Origin: an uncultured Lachnospiraceae bacterium
Lineage (GTDB): Bacteria; Bacillota; Clostridia; Lachnospirales; Lachnospiraceae
Reading direction: 5' to 3'
Assembly (NCBI GenBank): GCA_947165275.1
Contig: CAMUZQ010000004.1
Location: 1-64,000, forward strand
DNA length: 64,000 bases
This document shows positions 29,795 to 39,679 of this stretch, piece after piece. The notes beneath the pieces were generated by a model that saw nothing but the letters and a program-made list of their open reading frames with translations, had not been told where the DNA came from and did no database searches. A program made the position numbers and the translations under genes. How positions within the stretch are numbered: position 1 is the first letter of the stretch; each line of letters starts with the position of its first letter.

Positions 29795-29817
29795 CACTCA
29801 CCCTTGACGAGTGCTAA
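29791..29817 (+). promoter_or_regulatory. CIRCE element (HrcA operator)
   Basis: Perfect TTAGCACTC-N9-GAGTGCTAA. Confidence 0.98.
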
Positions 29818-29832
29818 TAAAAGTGGTATAAC
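29804..29832 (+). promoter_or_regulatory. Sigma-A promoter of hsp20, overlapping the CIRCE
   Basis: TTGACG, 17-nt spacer, TATAAC. The -35 lies within the CIRCE spacer and right arm. Confidence 0.85.
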
Positions 29833-30008
29833 ATAATCAGTCCAAGGGAAACGGAGGACAGAGAAACAATTGACGAGATGCCACGTTGCCGGGACTGATG
29901 CCCGGGGCGGACGGGAAGAAACAAAAGAAAAAAAACCCGTGCAGACAGTCTTAGAGCAGAGACCGGACTTCGGAGGCAAATACATATTCATTTAAGGAGG
30001 ACACGATT

Positions 30009-30461
30009 ATGTTGTACACACCCAGTATTTTAAGAACAAATCTTTTTAACGATCTTTTTGATGATGATCTTTTTACAAGACCCTTCAGTCATCTCGACAG
30101 CTTCCAGGGTAATGCGGGAGAGCTTATGAGGACAGATGTAAGGGAAGACAAGGATTCATATGAGCTTCAGATGAGTCTTCCCGGGATAGACAAGAAGGAC
30201 ATCAAGGCATCTCTGAAGGACGGATATATGACGATCAATGCTTCCACGGCAAAAAGCAGCGATGAGAAGGATAAGGATCTCCACTACATCCGCAGAGAGA
30301 GGTATCAGGGTTCAGTAAGCAGGACCTTCTACGTAGGCGAGGCTGTTAAGGAGGAGGATATCAAGGCCAGATTTGAAAACGGCATCCTTACCCTCACCGT
30401 ACCGAAGAAGGTTGAAGAGCCTAAGGTAGAAGAGCAGAAATATATCGCTATAGAGGGCTGA
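30009..30461 (+). CDS. Hsp20/alpha-crystallin small heat-shock protein
   Basis: RTDVREDKDSYELQMSLPGIDKKDIKASLKDGYMTINA and ARFENGILTLTVPKK; RBS AAGGAGG, CIRCE upstream. Confidence 0.96.
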   Translation: MLYTPSILRTNLFNDLFDDDLFTRPFSHLDSFQGNAGELMRTDVREDKDSYELQMSLPGIDKKDIKASLKDGYMTINASTAKSSDEKDKDLHYIRRERYQGSVSRTFYVGEAVKEEDIKARFENGILTLTVPKKVEEPKVEEQKYIAIEG

Positions 30462-30519
30462 TGCTTCCCTTTACAGCAGAATAAAGCATCAGGATCAGCG
30501 AAAAGCTGCTTATCATAAA

Positions 30520-30559
30520 GACCCGCCCGGAGCAATACTCCGGACGGGTCACTTTTTTA
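30520..30559 (+). terminator. Rho-independent terminator after hsp20
   Basis: GACCCGCCCGGAG-CAATA-CTCCGGACGGGTC (one mismatch) followed by ACTTTTTTAT. Confidence 0.85.
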
Positions 30560-30648
30560 TAAATATTTGGTATAATAGTATGATTACGATGTCAATATTA
30601 TCGTTCAGTGACAGAGCAGAAAAGAAGTATAGATCAGGGGGAATCTGT

Positions 30649-32481
30649 ATGATATCGGTAAACGAGACGGGGTTTCTGCCGCATGTTGTAAAGCTTGCTG
30701 TAAGTGATAAGGACGGCAGCTTTTACATAGTGGATGACAATGAGAGGGAGCAGCTTAAAACCGGAGTGGTTTCAGTATATGCAGGTTATGATGAAACAGC
30801 CGGTCATGATGTATACAGGCTTGATTTTTCGGGAGTGAGTGATCCCGGTATCTATCATATAGAATCGGAGGATGGAGAGCGTTCCGCATCCTTTAAGGTA
30901 GAACCGCATGTATACAGGACACTTAAGAATTCGCTGCTCAAGGCCTTTTATTTTCGCAGGTGCGGCTGTGAGCTTCCGCGCAGGCATGCAGGTCCTTTTG
31001 AGAGAGGGACATGCCATAACGGACCGATAAAGCTCCTCGGGACAGATGAAATATATCCTCTGCATAAGGGATGGCATGACGCGGGGGATTTTGGAAGGTA
31101 TGCAAGTGCCGGGGCCGTAGCCGCAGCGCATATGCTGTATGCTTATGAGCTTTTTCCCGAGGCGTTTTCAGAGGAGGTGAATATACCGGAATCCGGAAAC
31201 GGGATACCGGATATATTGAATGAATGCAGATATGAACTGGAATTCCTGAGCGAGATGCAGGATGAGGACGGCGGAGTACATCACAAAGCCACCCCTCTGG
31301 TCTTCTGCGGATATATTATGCCGGAGGAGGAAAAAGGGGATCAGTTTGTATTTCCGGTCACGAGCATGTCAACGGCGGATTTTGCGGCCGTAATGTGCAT
31401 AGCATCCAGAGTATATGAAAAGTACGATCCGGCCTTTGCGAGGAACTGTATGCATCAGGCATATATGGCCGGACAGTGGCTTATGTCCCATCCGGATAAT
31501 ACCGATTTCCATAATCCTGAGGGCTGTATCACGGGTGAGTATACAGATGAATCGGACACGGATGAAAGGATGTGGGCGTATGCCGAGCTGATGAGGACTG
31601 ACCATGATATCATACAGGACAGAGACAGATCCCTGATGGCGGCAGCGGCACAGAAGGAATCCAGGCAGGATAAATATACGGAGCATTTTATTGAGGAGCT
31701 GAATAAATATACAGAAGATCACCCGCATGCGGACGGCAGGAGTATTGACGACGGCTTCGGATGGCAGGATGTATCGATGTTTGCTGCAGTGGCAGTGATA
31801 TTTGATCCGCTGAATACCGCCGGCGATGAAATGAGAGAACGCATGACGGAGATGCTAAGGGAAAGAGCGGATGCCTTTGTTGAGATGCAGGAGGAAGGAT
31901 ATCCGCTGTCGATGGTAAGACAGGATTTTGTCTGGGGAAGCAATATGGTTGTATCAAACAGAGCCGATATACTGGTTCTTGCAGGTCTGGCATTGAAGCA
32001 GAAACTGGAGCTGTCTGAAGGAGCGATCCGGACTGAAAAGGTGCATAATGTGAAGGCCGTCCAGCTTTCATATCACGACAGGAAGAAGACAGGAGGAGAG
32101 AGGCTGTCGGATGCGGAGAGGGATGAGCTGCAGCTTGACAGGGAGGTGTATGAGGAAGCGGCATTGAACCAGCTTCATTATTTACTCGGAATGAATGCCA
32201 TGGATATTTCATATGTGACAGGCTTTGGCGATCATGCCTTCAAGGATCCTCACAACAGGGTAACCGTGGCAGATAAGGTAGGGAGTCCTATCCCCGGAGA
32301 GGTTTCGGGAGGACCGTGTACATTACTTGCGGATGAAGAAATAAAAAAGCATGCAGATCCGAATACTCCGCCTCAAAAATGCTATGTAGATGATCATATG
32401 AGCTACAGTACCAATGAAGTGGCGATATACTGGAACTCTTCACTGCTTTTTTTAACAGCATATTTTGACAGACAGCAGTAA
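30649..32481 (+). CDS. Glycoside hydrolase family 9 enzyme (endoglucanase/cellodextrinase-like) with N-terminal Ig-like domain
   Basis: CelD_N-like N-terminus (ISVNETGFLPHVVKLAV), YFRRCGCELP, GGWHDAGDFG-like HKGWHDAGDFGRYASAGA, NQLHYLLGMNAMDISYVTGFGDHAFKDPHNR. No signal peptide seen. Confidence 0.93.
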   Translation: MISVNETGFLPHVVKLAVSDKDGSFYIVDDNEREQLKTGVVSVYAGYDETAGHDVYRLDFSGVSDPGIYHIESEDGERSASFKVEPHVYRTLKNSLLKAFYFRRCGCELPRRHAGPFERGTCHNGPIKLLGTDEIYPLHKGWHDAGDFGRYASAGAVAAAHMLYAYELFPEAFSEEVNIPESGNGIPDILNECRYELEFLSEMQDEDGGVHHKATPLVFCGYIMPEEEKGDQFVFPVTSMSTADFAAVMCIASRVYEKYDPAFARNCMHQAYMAGQWLMSHPDNTDFHNPEGCITGEYTDESDTDERMWAYAELMRTDHDIIQDRDRSLMAAAAQKESRQDKYTEHFIEELNKYTEDHPHADGRSIDDGFGWQDVSMFAAVAVIFDPLNTAGDEMRERMTEMLRERADAFVEMQEEGYPLSMVRQDFVWGSNMVVSNRADILVLAGLALKQKLELSEGAIRTEKVHNVKAVQLSYHDRKKTGGERLSDAERDELQLDREVYEEAALNQLHYLLGMNAMDISYVTGFGDHAFKDPHNRVTVADKVGSPIPGEVSGGPCTLLADEEIKKHADPNTPPQKCYVDDHMSYSTNEVAIYWNSSLLFLTAYFDRQQ

Positions 32482-32486
32482 CAGGC

Positions 32487-33788
32487 ATGAATAAAACTGT
32501 TGCTTTTCACAATCTGGGATGTAAGGTAAATTCATATGAAACGGAGATGATGATAAAGGCTCTGGCAAAAAAAGGTTTTATCATCGTCCCATTCGATCAG
32601 AGATCGGATATATGTATAATAAATACCTGTTCCGTAACGAATATCGCTGACAGAAAATCCCGGCAGATGATACACAGGGCAAGATCGGCAAATCCGGACT
32701 CTGTCATAGTCGCAGCAGGCTGCTATGTCAATACCCACGGAGAAAACGAAGTTACAGCCGAAGGCGTTGATATCTGTGTCGTAAATGAGCAGAAAAAGAA
32801 TATAGCTGATATTCTGGAAAGATATCTGAAGGAAAGGAATCTGAAAGAATCCTCAGGAAACGAGGCTTCCCCGGATATCTCAGGCAGAGGCATTTTCCAT
32901 ACGCGCTGCTTTATAAAGGTTCAGGACGGCTGCGACCAGTTCTGTACATACTGTATTATCCCATATGCAAGGGGAAGGATATGCTCGAGACCTGTAAATG
33001 AGGTAACGGATGAGATAAGGCAGTATGTTGATCTGGGATACAGGGAATTCGTCCCGACGGGCATACATATCTCTTCATACGGGAAAGACAGGCCGGAGGA
33101 CGGAGAGGATCTTCTGGAGCTTATGAAAGGGATCTCCAGGGTCGAGGGAGTGGAGCGGATAAGGCTCAGCTCGCTTGAACCAAGGCTTATCACGGAGGAA
33201 TTTGCCGACGGGCTCTCTCAGATACGTCAGATCTGCCCTCACTTCCACCTGAGCCTGCAGTCCGGCTCCGATCCGGTTCTGAAAAGAATGAATCGCCGTT
33301 ATACTACAGACGAATATATGCAGGGGGTTGATATACTCAGAAAGTATTTTACCGATCCTGCTGTCACTACTGACTTAATAACGGGTTTTCCGGGGGAAAC
33401 GGAGGAGGAATTCAGCGAGACGGTTGAATTCGTAAAAAAAGCAGGATTCTACGAAACACACATATTTAAATATTCCAGACGCAAAGGTACAGCTGCCGAC
33501 CGGATGGAAGGACAGCTGTCCGAAAAGATAAAGCATGAAAGATCCTCGGTATTGCTTGAGATAAACAAAAAGCAGAAGCGGGTTTTTGAGGACAGGCATA
33601 TAGCCGCGGGAGCTAATCATGAGGTGCTCTTTGAGGATGTGGAGGAAGTGGACGGGCGCTCATACAGGGCAGGCTATACCGGAGAGTATATAAAGGTGTA
33701 CGGTAATGCTGCTGATCATGATATGGGAGAGATCGCTGCCGGGAGGATCAGGCGGCAGGGAAATATTATCTTATTTGAAGGAAATTGA
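32487..33788 (+). CDS. mtaB: tRNA t6A37 methylthiotransferase MtaB
   Basis: NLGCKVNSYETEMM, radical SAM CDQFCTYCIIPYARGRICSRP, LQSGSDPVLKRMNRRYT. Confidence 0.95.
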   Translation: MNKTVAFHNLGCKVNSYETEMMIKALAKKGFIIVPFDQRSDICIINTCSVTNIADRKSRQMIHRARSANPDSVIVAAGCYVNTHGENEVTAEGVDICVVNEQKKNIADILERYLKERNLKESSGNEASPDISGRGIFHTRCFIKVQDGCDQFCTYCIIPYARGRICSRPVNEVTDEIRQYVDLGYREFVPTGIHISSYGKDRPEDGEDLLELMKGISRVEGVERIRLSSLEPRLITEEFADGLSQIRQICPHFHLSLQSGSDPVLKRMNRRYTTDEYMQGVDILRKYFTDPAVTTDLITGFPGETEEEFSETVEFVKKAGFYETHIFKYSRRKGTAADRMEGQLSEKIKHERSSVLLEINKKQKRVFEDRHIAAGANHEVLFEDVEEVDGRSYRAGYTGEYIKVYGNAADHDMGEIAAGRIRRQGNIILFEGN

Positions 33789-33790
33789 TC

Positions 33791-34933
33791 ATGGAATGCT
33801 ATCTGGATAATTCAGCGACTACGAAGGCCGATCCGGATGTGGTTTCGCTTATGCAGAAACTGATGCTTGAAGATTACGGCAATCCGTCCAGTCTTCACAG
33901 AAAAGGGTTTGAAGCAGAGAAATACATACGGGAAGCAAAGGCTACGCTGTCAAAGCTGCTCAAATGTAAAGAAAACGAGCTTATCTTCACCTCAGGCGGG
34001 ACCGAGTCCGACAATATGGCATTAGCAGGAGCATATGCCGCGAACAGGAGACGGGGGGCTCATATCATAACCACCGGGATAGAGCATCCCGCCGTGGCAC
34101 AGACAGCGGCACATCTTGAGGAGCTCGGAGCCCGTATAGATTACCTGGAGGTGGATGCCAACGGGCATATAGACCTGTCGCAGCTGGAGTCGCTTCTGGA
34201 TGACGAGACCGTCCTGGTTTCCGTCATGCATGTCAATAATGAAGTCGGTGCTGTGGAGCCTGTACATGAGATAGGGAAGCTCATACATGAGAAACAGCCT
34301 GAATGTCTCTTTCATGTGGATGACGTTCAGGGATTCGGAAAACTGAAGCTCATACCGGGGGAGGAGCATATCGATTTGCTTTCGGTCTCCTCACATAAGA
34401 TACACGGACCCAAGGGAACAGGGCTTCTGTACAAATCCGGGAGGACAAAGCTGGCGCCGCTTATCTACGGCGGAGGGCATCAGGGAGGATACAGATCCGG
34501 AACCGAAAATGTACCGGGAACGGCAGGTTTTTCCCTGGCGGCAGATAAGATGTATAAGGATATGGATGATGCCCTGGATAAGATGCAGAGGCTTCATGAT
34601 CAGTTCATACGGGATATTTCAGGTATAGAAGATATAAAGATAAACGGCGGGGATGTGCCTTACATCATTTCTCTTTCCGTGAAGGATGTGCGGGCAGAGG
34701 TGCTGCTGCATGCTCTGGAGGATAAGGGAATATATGTGTCTGCCGGCTCTGCCTGCTCATCAAACAGACCGGCGGTATCTGCCACCCTGAAGGCGATGAA
34801 GGTGGAAAAATGGCAGCTTGATTCCACGATCCGGATCTCGCTGTCCCGTTATAATACAGAAGATGAAATGAGCTATACGGCAGATCAGCTTAAAAGTATA
34901 ATACCGGCCTTAAGAAGGTTCGTCAGAAGATAA
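33791..34933 (+). CDS. Cysteine desulfurase (NifS/IscS-like)
   Basis: YLDNSATTKADPDV, FTSGGTESDNMAL, SVSSHKIHGPKGTGLLY, SAGSACSS. Confidence 0.94.
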   Translation: MECYLDNSATTKADPDVVSLMQKLMLEDYGNPSSLHRKGFEAEKYIREAKATLSKLLKCKENELIFTSGGTESDNMALAGAYAANRRRGAHIITTGIEHPAVAQTAAHLEELGARIDYLEVDANGHIDLSQLESLLDDETVLVSVMHVNNEVGAVEPVHEIGKLIHEKQPECLFHVDDVQGFGKLKLIPGEEHIDLLSVSSHKIHGPKGTGLLYKSGRTKLAPLIYGGGHQGGYRSGTENVPGTAGFSLAADKMYKDMDDALDKMQRLHDQFIRDISGIEDIKINGGDVPYIISLSVKDVRAEVLLHALEDKGIYVSAGSACSSNRPAVSATLKAMKVEKWQLDSTIRISLSRYNTEDEMSYTADQLKSIIPALRRFVRR

Positions 34934-35676
34934 TGAGCATGTATCATTTTTTTGCAGATCAGACGGATATATCGGACAGAGACATATATATCCGCGGTGA
35001 TGATTACAATCATATAAAAAATGTCCTGAGGATGCATCCGGGTGAGGTGATATCCGTTTCTGACGGGGTATCGGGAAAGGAATACAGATGTCATATCGAG
35101 GATTTTACCGCTGAAGCCGTGCACTGCAGGCTTGATTTTATAAAGGAGGCGGATACGGAGCTTCCTGTAAGGGTCCTGCTGTTTCAGTCACTTCCGAAGT
35201 CGGACAAGATGGAATTTGTGATACAAAAGGCCGTTGAATTAGGCGCAGCGGAGATCATTCCCGTGGCGTCCGAAAGATGTGTCGTAAAACTGGATGAAAA
35301 AAAGGCAGCTGCAAAGGTTAAAAGATGGAAAGGGATAGCAGAGGCAGCGGCCAAGCAGAGTAACCGGGGAATAGTGCCTGAGGTTACGGAGGTAATGGAT
35401 TTCGATACAGCCTTAACATATGCCGGAAAATGTGATGTCAGACTGATCCCCTACGAGCTGGCAGAGGATTTTGAAAAGACCCGGCAGATAACTGACGGCA
35501 TAAAAGAGGGACAGTCTGCAGCAGTCTTTATCGGTCCCGAGGGAGGGTATGCCGAGGAGGAGATAGCAAAGGCACAGGAAAGGGGTGTCATACCGATAAC
35601 TCTCGGGAGGAGGATATTGAGGACAGAGACGGCGGCCCTTGTTGTATTATCATGGCTCGTCTATAAACTCGAATGA
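34933..35676 (+). CDS. rsmE: 16S rRNA (uracil(1498)-N(3))-methyltransferase RsmE
   Basis: HIKNVLRMHPGEVISVSDG, LFQSLPKSDKMEFVIQKAVELGAAEIIPV, FIGPEGGYAEEEI, LGRRILRTETAALVVLS. Confidence 0.96.
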   Translation: MSMYHFFADQTDISDRDIYIRGDDYNHIKNVLRMHPGEVISVSDGVSGKEYRCHIEDFTAEAVHCRLDFIKEADTELPVRVLLFQSLPKSDKMEFVIQKAVELGAAEIIPVASERCVVKLDEKKAAAKVKRWKGIAEAAAKQSNRGIVPEVTEVMDFDTALTYAGKCDVRLIPYELAEDFEKTRQITDGIKEGQSAAVFIGPEGGYAEEEIAKAQERGVIPITLGRRILRTETAALVVLSWLVYKLE

Positions 35677-35701
35677 TCCCGCTTCAGGGATGATCAGGAT
35701 T

Positions 35702-36742
35702 ATGAAGGATTTATTAAACAAAAAAACTGTCATGATCATATTTTCGGTCATGATCCTGCTGACAGCAGCTACAGTAGCGGGCGTCATCATCTATGGAAAC
35801 ATGATGTTCCGTATAATCGAATCCCCCGGAAATGAAAGCTTCACCGGGAAGCACTATGCATTCATCTGTGAGAATTCCCAGGACGGTTTTTACAGCTCGA
35901 TATATGAAGGAGCATATAAGGAGGCGGACAGCAGAGGGGATTATCTGGAGAATATGGGGGAAAATATCGCCTTCCGGCAGGATAAATATGAGCTTATGGA
36001 GCTGTCGATAGATGCGGGAGTGGATGGGATAATCGTAGAAGCCGGAGAGAGCGAAGCCATGAATAAGCTCATAGAGCGGGCTGACAGCGAAGGTATCCCG
36101 GTGGTAACGGTAGGCAGTGACAACACTTCATCCGCAAGGAAATCCTATGTCGGCTTCGGTTATTATGACCTTGGTACGAATTACGGCAAGGAGCTTCTCA
36201 AAACCGCTACGGATGATCCGAAAAGGGTACTTGTGCTGATGAGCCCTGATGCTGATGATTCCAGCCAGAATATAATATTCCAGGGAATAAGGGAGACAAT
36301 AGAAAGATCCGATATGTCTTCCAGCTTCAATCTTGAGACCATGGCTGTTCCCGATACATCGGCTTTCGGCGCTGAGGAAAGGATAAGCGGCCTTATCATG
36401 AGGAATGATGAGCTTCCGGATGTGATAATATGCCTGAATGAGATCTTTACCACCTGCGTAAGCCAGGCCCTGGTAGATTACAACAGGGTAGGACAGACTA
36501 CGGTATACGGCTTTTACGAAAACAGCACGATACTCTCTGCCATACAGAAGCAGATAATTTTTGCCACATTTACAATGAATACCGGACAGATGGGGACTTT
36601 TTGCATAGAAGCCCTTAAGGAATACGAAGAGTACGGAAACGTGAACGAATATCTGCCTGTGGATATCAAGGTTGTGACATCGGATAATATAAGTGATTAT
36701 ATCCGTGAAAAGACGGAGGAGGCTGAAAATGGCCAGCTCTGA
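35702..36742 (+). CDS. Membrane-anchored periplasmic sugar-binding-like protein (putative sensory SBP)
   Basis: N-terminal TM (KKTVMIIFSVMILLTAATVAGVIIYG) then periplasmic-binding fold DAGVDGIIVEAGESEAMNKLIERADSEGIPVVTVGSDN. Overlaps the histidine kinase start. Confidence 0.85.
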   Translation: MKDLLNKKTVMIIFSVMILLTAATVAGVIIYGNMMFRIIESPGNESFTGKHYAFICENSQDGFYSSIYEGAYKEADSRGDYLENMGENIAFRQDKYELMELSIDAGVDGIIVEAGESEAMNKLIERADSEGIPVVTVGSDNTSSARKSYVGFGYYDLGTNYGKELLKTATDDPKRVLVLMSPDADDSSQNIIFQGIRETIERSDMSSSFNLETMAVPDTSAFGAEERISGLIMRNDELPDVIICLNEIFTTCVSQALVDYNRVGQTTVYGFYENSTILSAIQKQIIFATFTMNTGQMGTFCIEALKEYEEYGNVNEYLPVDIKVVTSDNISDYIREKTEEAENGQL

Positions 36743-38039
36743 GAATCAACGCAAGGAAAAATCCAAGGTCCAGACAAACATGGTCATGCTTACGGTGGTG
36801 ACGTCAACGATAATCCTGACAGTAAACATCGTTCTTTTTATCTATATAAGCCGGGCTATAGACGTAATAAACAAGGTGTATTCCACAAACGTGGAGATAG
36901 GAGAGCTTTCCGAGTCCTTAAATCAGGTTCGCGGGAGCATGACTGAATATCTTAATACCAAATCCACCGACTCAATGGAGCAGTATTTCGATGCTACCCA
37001 GCAATACAGGGATTATCTCTCGGACCTGGTGCTTCAGGGACAGGGAAGGGACAATACCGCGATCCTTCAGGATATACAGGGCCTTTCCGACACATATCTG
37101 TCTGTTGCCGAGGAGACGATACAGGCAAAGCGCGGCAGGGTCGTCGAGAAATACAATGCAGGATATGAAAGATCGGAGAAGATATACGGATATATAAATG
37201 CATATATATACAGTCTGAATAATGAGCAGTTCAGGCAGAATTCAGAGAAATACGCAGCTCTCAGAGCATCTCTGAGGTCTCTGGCCGCCGTCACCATGTC
37301 CGTCATTCTGGCGGTCGCTCTGATAAACATACTCCTTACGATAGTAATGACAAAGAATATAATGGACCCGGTGCGGCAGAAAGAGATAATGATGGAGTCC
37401 CACCTGAAGGATGCCGAGCTGAAGTATCTGCAGGCTCAGGTAAACCCGCATTTCCTGTACAATACCTTAAACGCGGGGGCACAGCTTGCCATGCTTGAGG
37501 ACGCGGAAAAAACCTCAGGTTATCTGCAGAATGTGGCTGCCTTTTTCAGATACAAGATAAAGGGAGAGGATAAGGAGACAACCCTTGAACAGGAAATAGC
37601 TTTGGTGGATAATTATATCCACATATTAAACGTCCGTTTTTCCGGCGAGATCCATTATGAGAAAGAGCTGGATGAAAGATGTCTGTCTGTTTCGGTTCCG
37701 GGAATGATACTTCAGCCGATAGTTGAAAATGCAGTAAATCACGGGATAAGAGATATTGAAAGAGAAAAGAAGATAATACTTAAGGTGGAGAGACTGCCGG
37801 AGCTTATAAGAGTAAGGATCGAGGATAACGGAGTGGGCCTGACTGAGGAGCGTTTAAGGGAGATAATGTCCGGGAATGCCGGTGAGAACCCTATGATGAA
37901 GGACTCAAACGGAGTGGGAATAGCAAACGTGATATCGAGGCTCAGACTTTTTTATGACCGGGAAGATGTAATGCAGATGTTCAGCGAGGGAAGAGACAGG
38001 GGGACCATAGTCGATATACTCATCCCCGTTACGGAATAG
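36729..38039 (+). CDS. Sensor histidine kinase, YesM/LytS-like (HisKA_7TM-less, His_kinase family)
   Basis: Two TM segments flanking an extracytoplasmic domain, LKYLQAQVNPHFLYNTLNAGAQLA, LQPIVENAVNHGI, GVGIANVISRLRLFY. Confidence 0.93.
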   Translation: MASSENQRKEKSKVQTNMVMLTVVTSTIILTVNIVLFIYISRAIDVINKVYSTNVEIGELSESLNQVRGSMTEYLNTKSTDSMEQYFDATQQYRDYLSDLVLQGQGRDNTAILQDIQGLSDTYLSVAEETIQAKRGRVVEKYNAGYERSEKIYGYINAYIYSLNNEQFRQNSEKYAALRASLRSLAAVTMSVILAVALINILLTIVMTKNIMDPVRQKEIMMESHLKDAELKYLQAQVNPHFLYNTLNAGAQLAMLEDAEKTSGYLQNVAAFFRYKIKGEDKETTLEQEIALVDNYIHILNVRFSGEIHYEKELDERCLSVSVPGMILQPIVENAVNHGIRDIEREKKIILKVERLPELIRVRIEDNGVGLTEERLREIMSGNAGENPMMKDSNGVGIANVISRLRLFYDREDVMQMFSEGRDRGTIVDILIPVTE

Positions 38040-38071
38040 GAATAAGGATCAGACAGCAGAGGGAAGGGATA

Positions 38072-39661
38072 ATGTACAGGATAATGCTTGCAGATGACGA
38101 AGGTATCGTCACGGATTCGATCAAATTCATTATAGATAAGGAATTCAAGGGACTCTGTGAAATAGAGACGGCAAAGACGGGAAGAGCCGTGATAGAGCTT
38201 GCCGAGAATTTCAGACCGGATATCGCTTTCATGGATATACAGATGCCGGGAATAAACGGCATAGAGGCTATGAAGGAGATACGCAGGACAAACTCTTCCA
38301 CGGTTTTCATCATCCTGAGTGCCTATGACAAATTTGATTATGCCAAGGAAGCGATAAATCTGGGAGTTCTCGATTACCTGAACAAGCCCTTCAGCAAGGG
38401 AATGATAGTGGATGTGCTGGGAAGAGCGATAAAGCAGATAGATACGGCCAGGGAGCGCCGTAGACAGGAGCTTTCGATACGTGAAAAGATAGAAACAGTC
38501 ACTCCTGTAATAGAAAACGGCTTTGTTTATTCGATCCTTTTTCAGGAGAGCCGGCAGGCTATGGAAAATTACAAGGAGCTTTTGGGTGTAGAGGAAAATT
38601 ACGGGTTTATGATGGTGGTGGCTGTTGTCGATGCTGATTCGGATTCTGAGAATCCGGTCGGCTCCGGGATAAGGGTCCAGTCAGAGTATACGAGGATCAG
38701 GGATATGATAAGGGTCAGGCTCGGCTGCGTGACGGGGCCGCTGCTCTCGAATAAGATAATCTGCTATTTTCCCCGGACAGATGCCCACATAGAATACGAA
38801 GACAGGGTAAGGATGATAGAAAGATGTGAGGAATTCTTAAAGGAACTCCTCCAGAAGACCGGGATCTCCGCACGTATAGGCCTGGGATCGATCCAGCCCA
38901 TAGAGGCTGCATCGGTGTCCTATAAGGCAGCATTGGAGGCGCTTCAGCTTTCCCGGACCAGAGTGGCTCATGCCGAAGATCTGCCTATAGGCTGCGCATA
39001 TGAAAAGGATTATCCCGCAGATCTGGAAAAGAAGCTTTTCGCCGCAGTAGGCGCCGGGAATGTGGGAATGACCAGAGAATATGCCATCAGTTTTTTTTCA
39101 TGGATGAAGGAGGCCTATCCCGATGCTCTCGTAGATGCAAGGCTGAAATGTCTGGAGTTTGTATTATGGGCAGAGCGTTTATGCTACGAATCCGGGGGTA
39201 TGACGTACAGATTTCTCCGCAGGTCGGATTATCTGCCTTCAATAATGGGATGCGAAAGCTTTGATGAGCTGGAAAACTGGTTCACCGTAAAGATATGTGA
39301 AGCAGCCCGGAATGTAACAGTAAAAAAAGAAGAGAAGCTGGGGAATCTGATCGAAGAGGCGAAGGACTATATAGCAGATAATTATTCCAGGGATATCTCC
39401 CTTGACGAGATATCCGGAAAGGTGGATGTGAGTCCGTATTATTTCACCAGGCTCTTTAAGGAAGAAACAGGGGAAACCTTCCTTGAATATCTGACGAGCT
39501 TCAGGATCGATAAGGCAAAGGAGCTGATGAAGGATCCGGATATTTCGGTAAAGGATATATGCTCACAGGTCGGATATGCCGATCCGAATTATTTCTCAAG
39601 GATATTCAAGAAGACTGTCGGCAAGACGCCTACGGAGTACAGGGCGGGCACAGAGGCTTAA
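38072..39661 (+). CDS. Response regulator with AraC-type DNA-binding domain (YesN-like)
   Basis: REC domain MYRIMLADDEGIVTDSI / DIAFMDIQMPGINGIEA; C-terminal AraC HTH DVSPYYFTRLFKEETGETFLEYLTSFRIDKAKELM. Confidence 0.95.
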   Translation: MYRIMLADDEGIVTDSIKFIIDKEFKGLCEIETAKTGRAVIELAENFRPDIAFMDIQMPGINGIEAMKEIRRTNSSTVFIILSAYDKFDYAKEAINLGVLDYLNKPFSKGMIVDVLGRAIKQIDTARERRRQELSIREKIETVTPVIENGFVYSILFQESRQAMENYKELLGVEENYGFMMVVAVVDADSDSENPVGSGIRVQSEYTRIRDMIRVRLGCVTGPLLSNKIICYFPRTDAHIEYEDRVRMIERCEEFLKELLQKTGISARIGLGSIQPIEAASVSYKAALEALQLSRTRVAHAEDLPIGCAYEKDYPADLEKKLFAAVGAGNVGMTREYAISFFSWMKEAYPDALVDARLKCLEFVLWAERLCYESGGMTYRFLRRSDYLPSIMGCESFDELENWFTVKICEAARNVTVKKEEKLGNLIEEAKDYIADNYSRDISLDEISGKVDVSPYYFTRLFKEETGETFLEYLTSFRIDKAKELMKDPDISVKDICSQVGYADPNYFSRIFKKTVGKTPTEYRAGTEA

Positions 39662-39679
39662 GGGTGATTGGAGACAGAA

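Noticed and set aside
29791-29991. 66-aa minus-strand ORF over the hsp20 leader
   Set aside because: Overlaps the CIRCE, promoter and leader; no RBS or motif evident.
29994-30011. Classical RNA thermometer (ROSE or fourU) masking the hsp20 SD
   Set aside because: I found no leader segment complementary to AAGGAGG and no UUUU run opposite it. CIRCE/HrcA explains heat control adequately.
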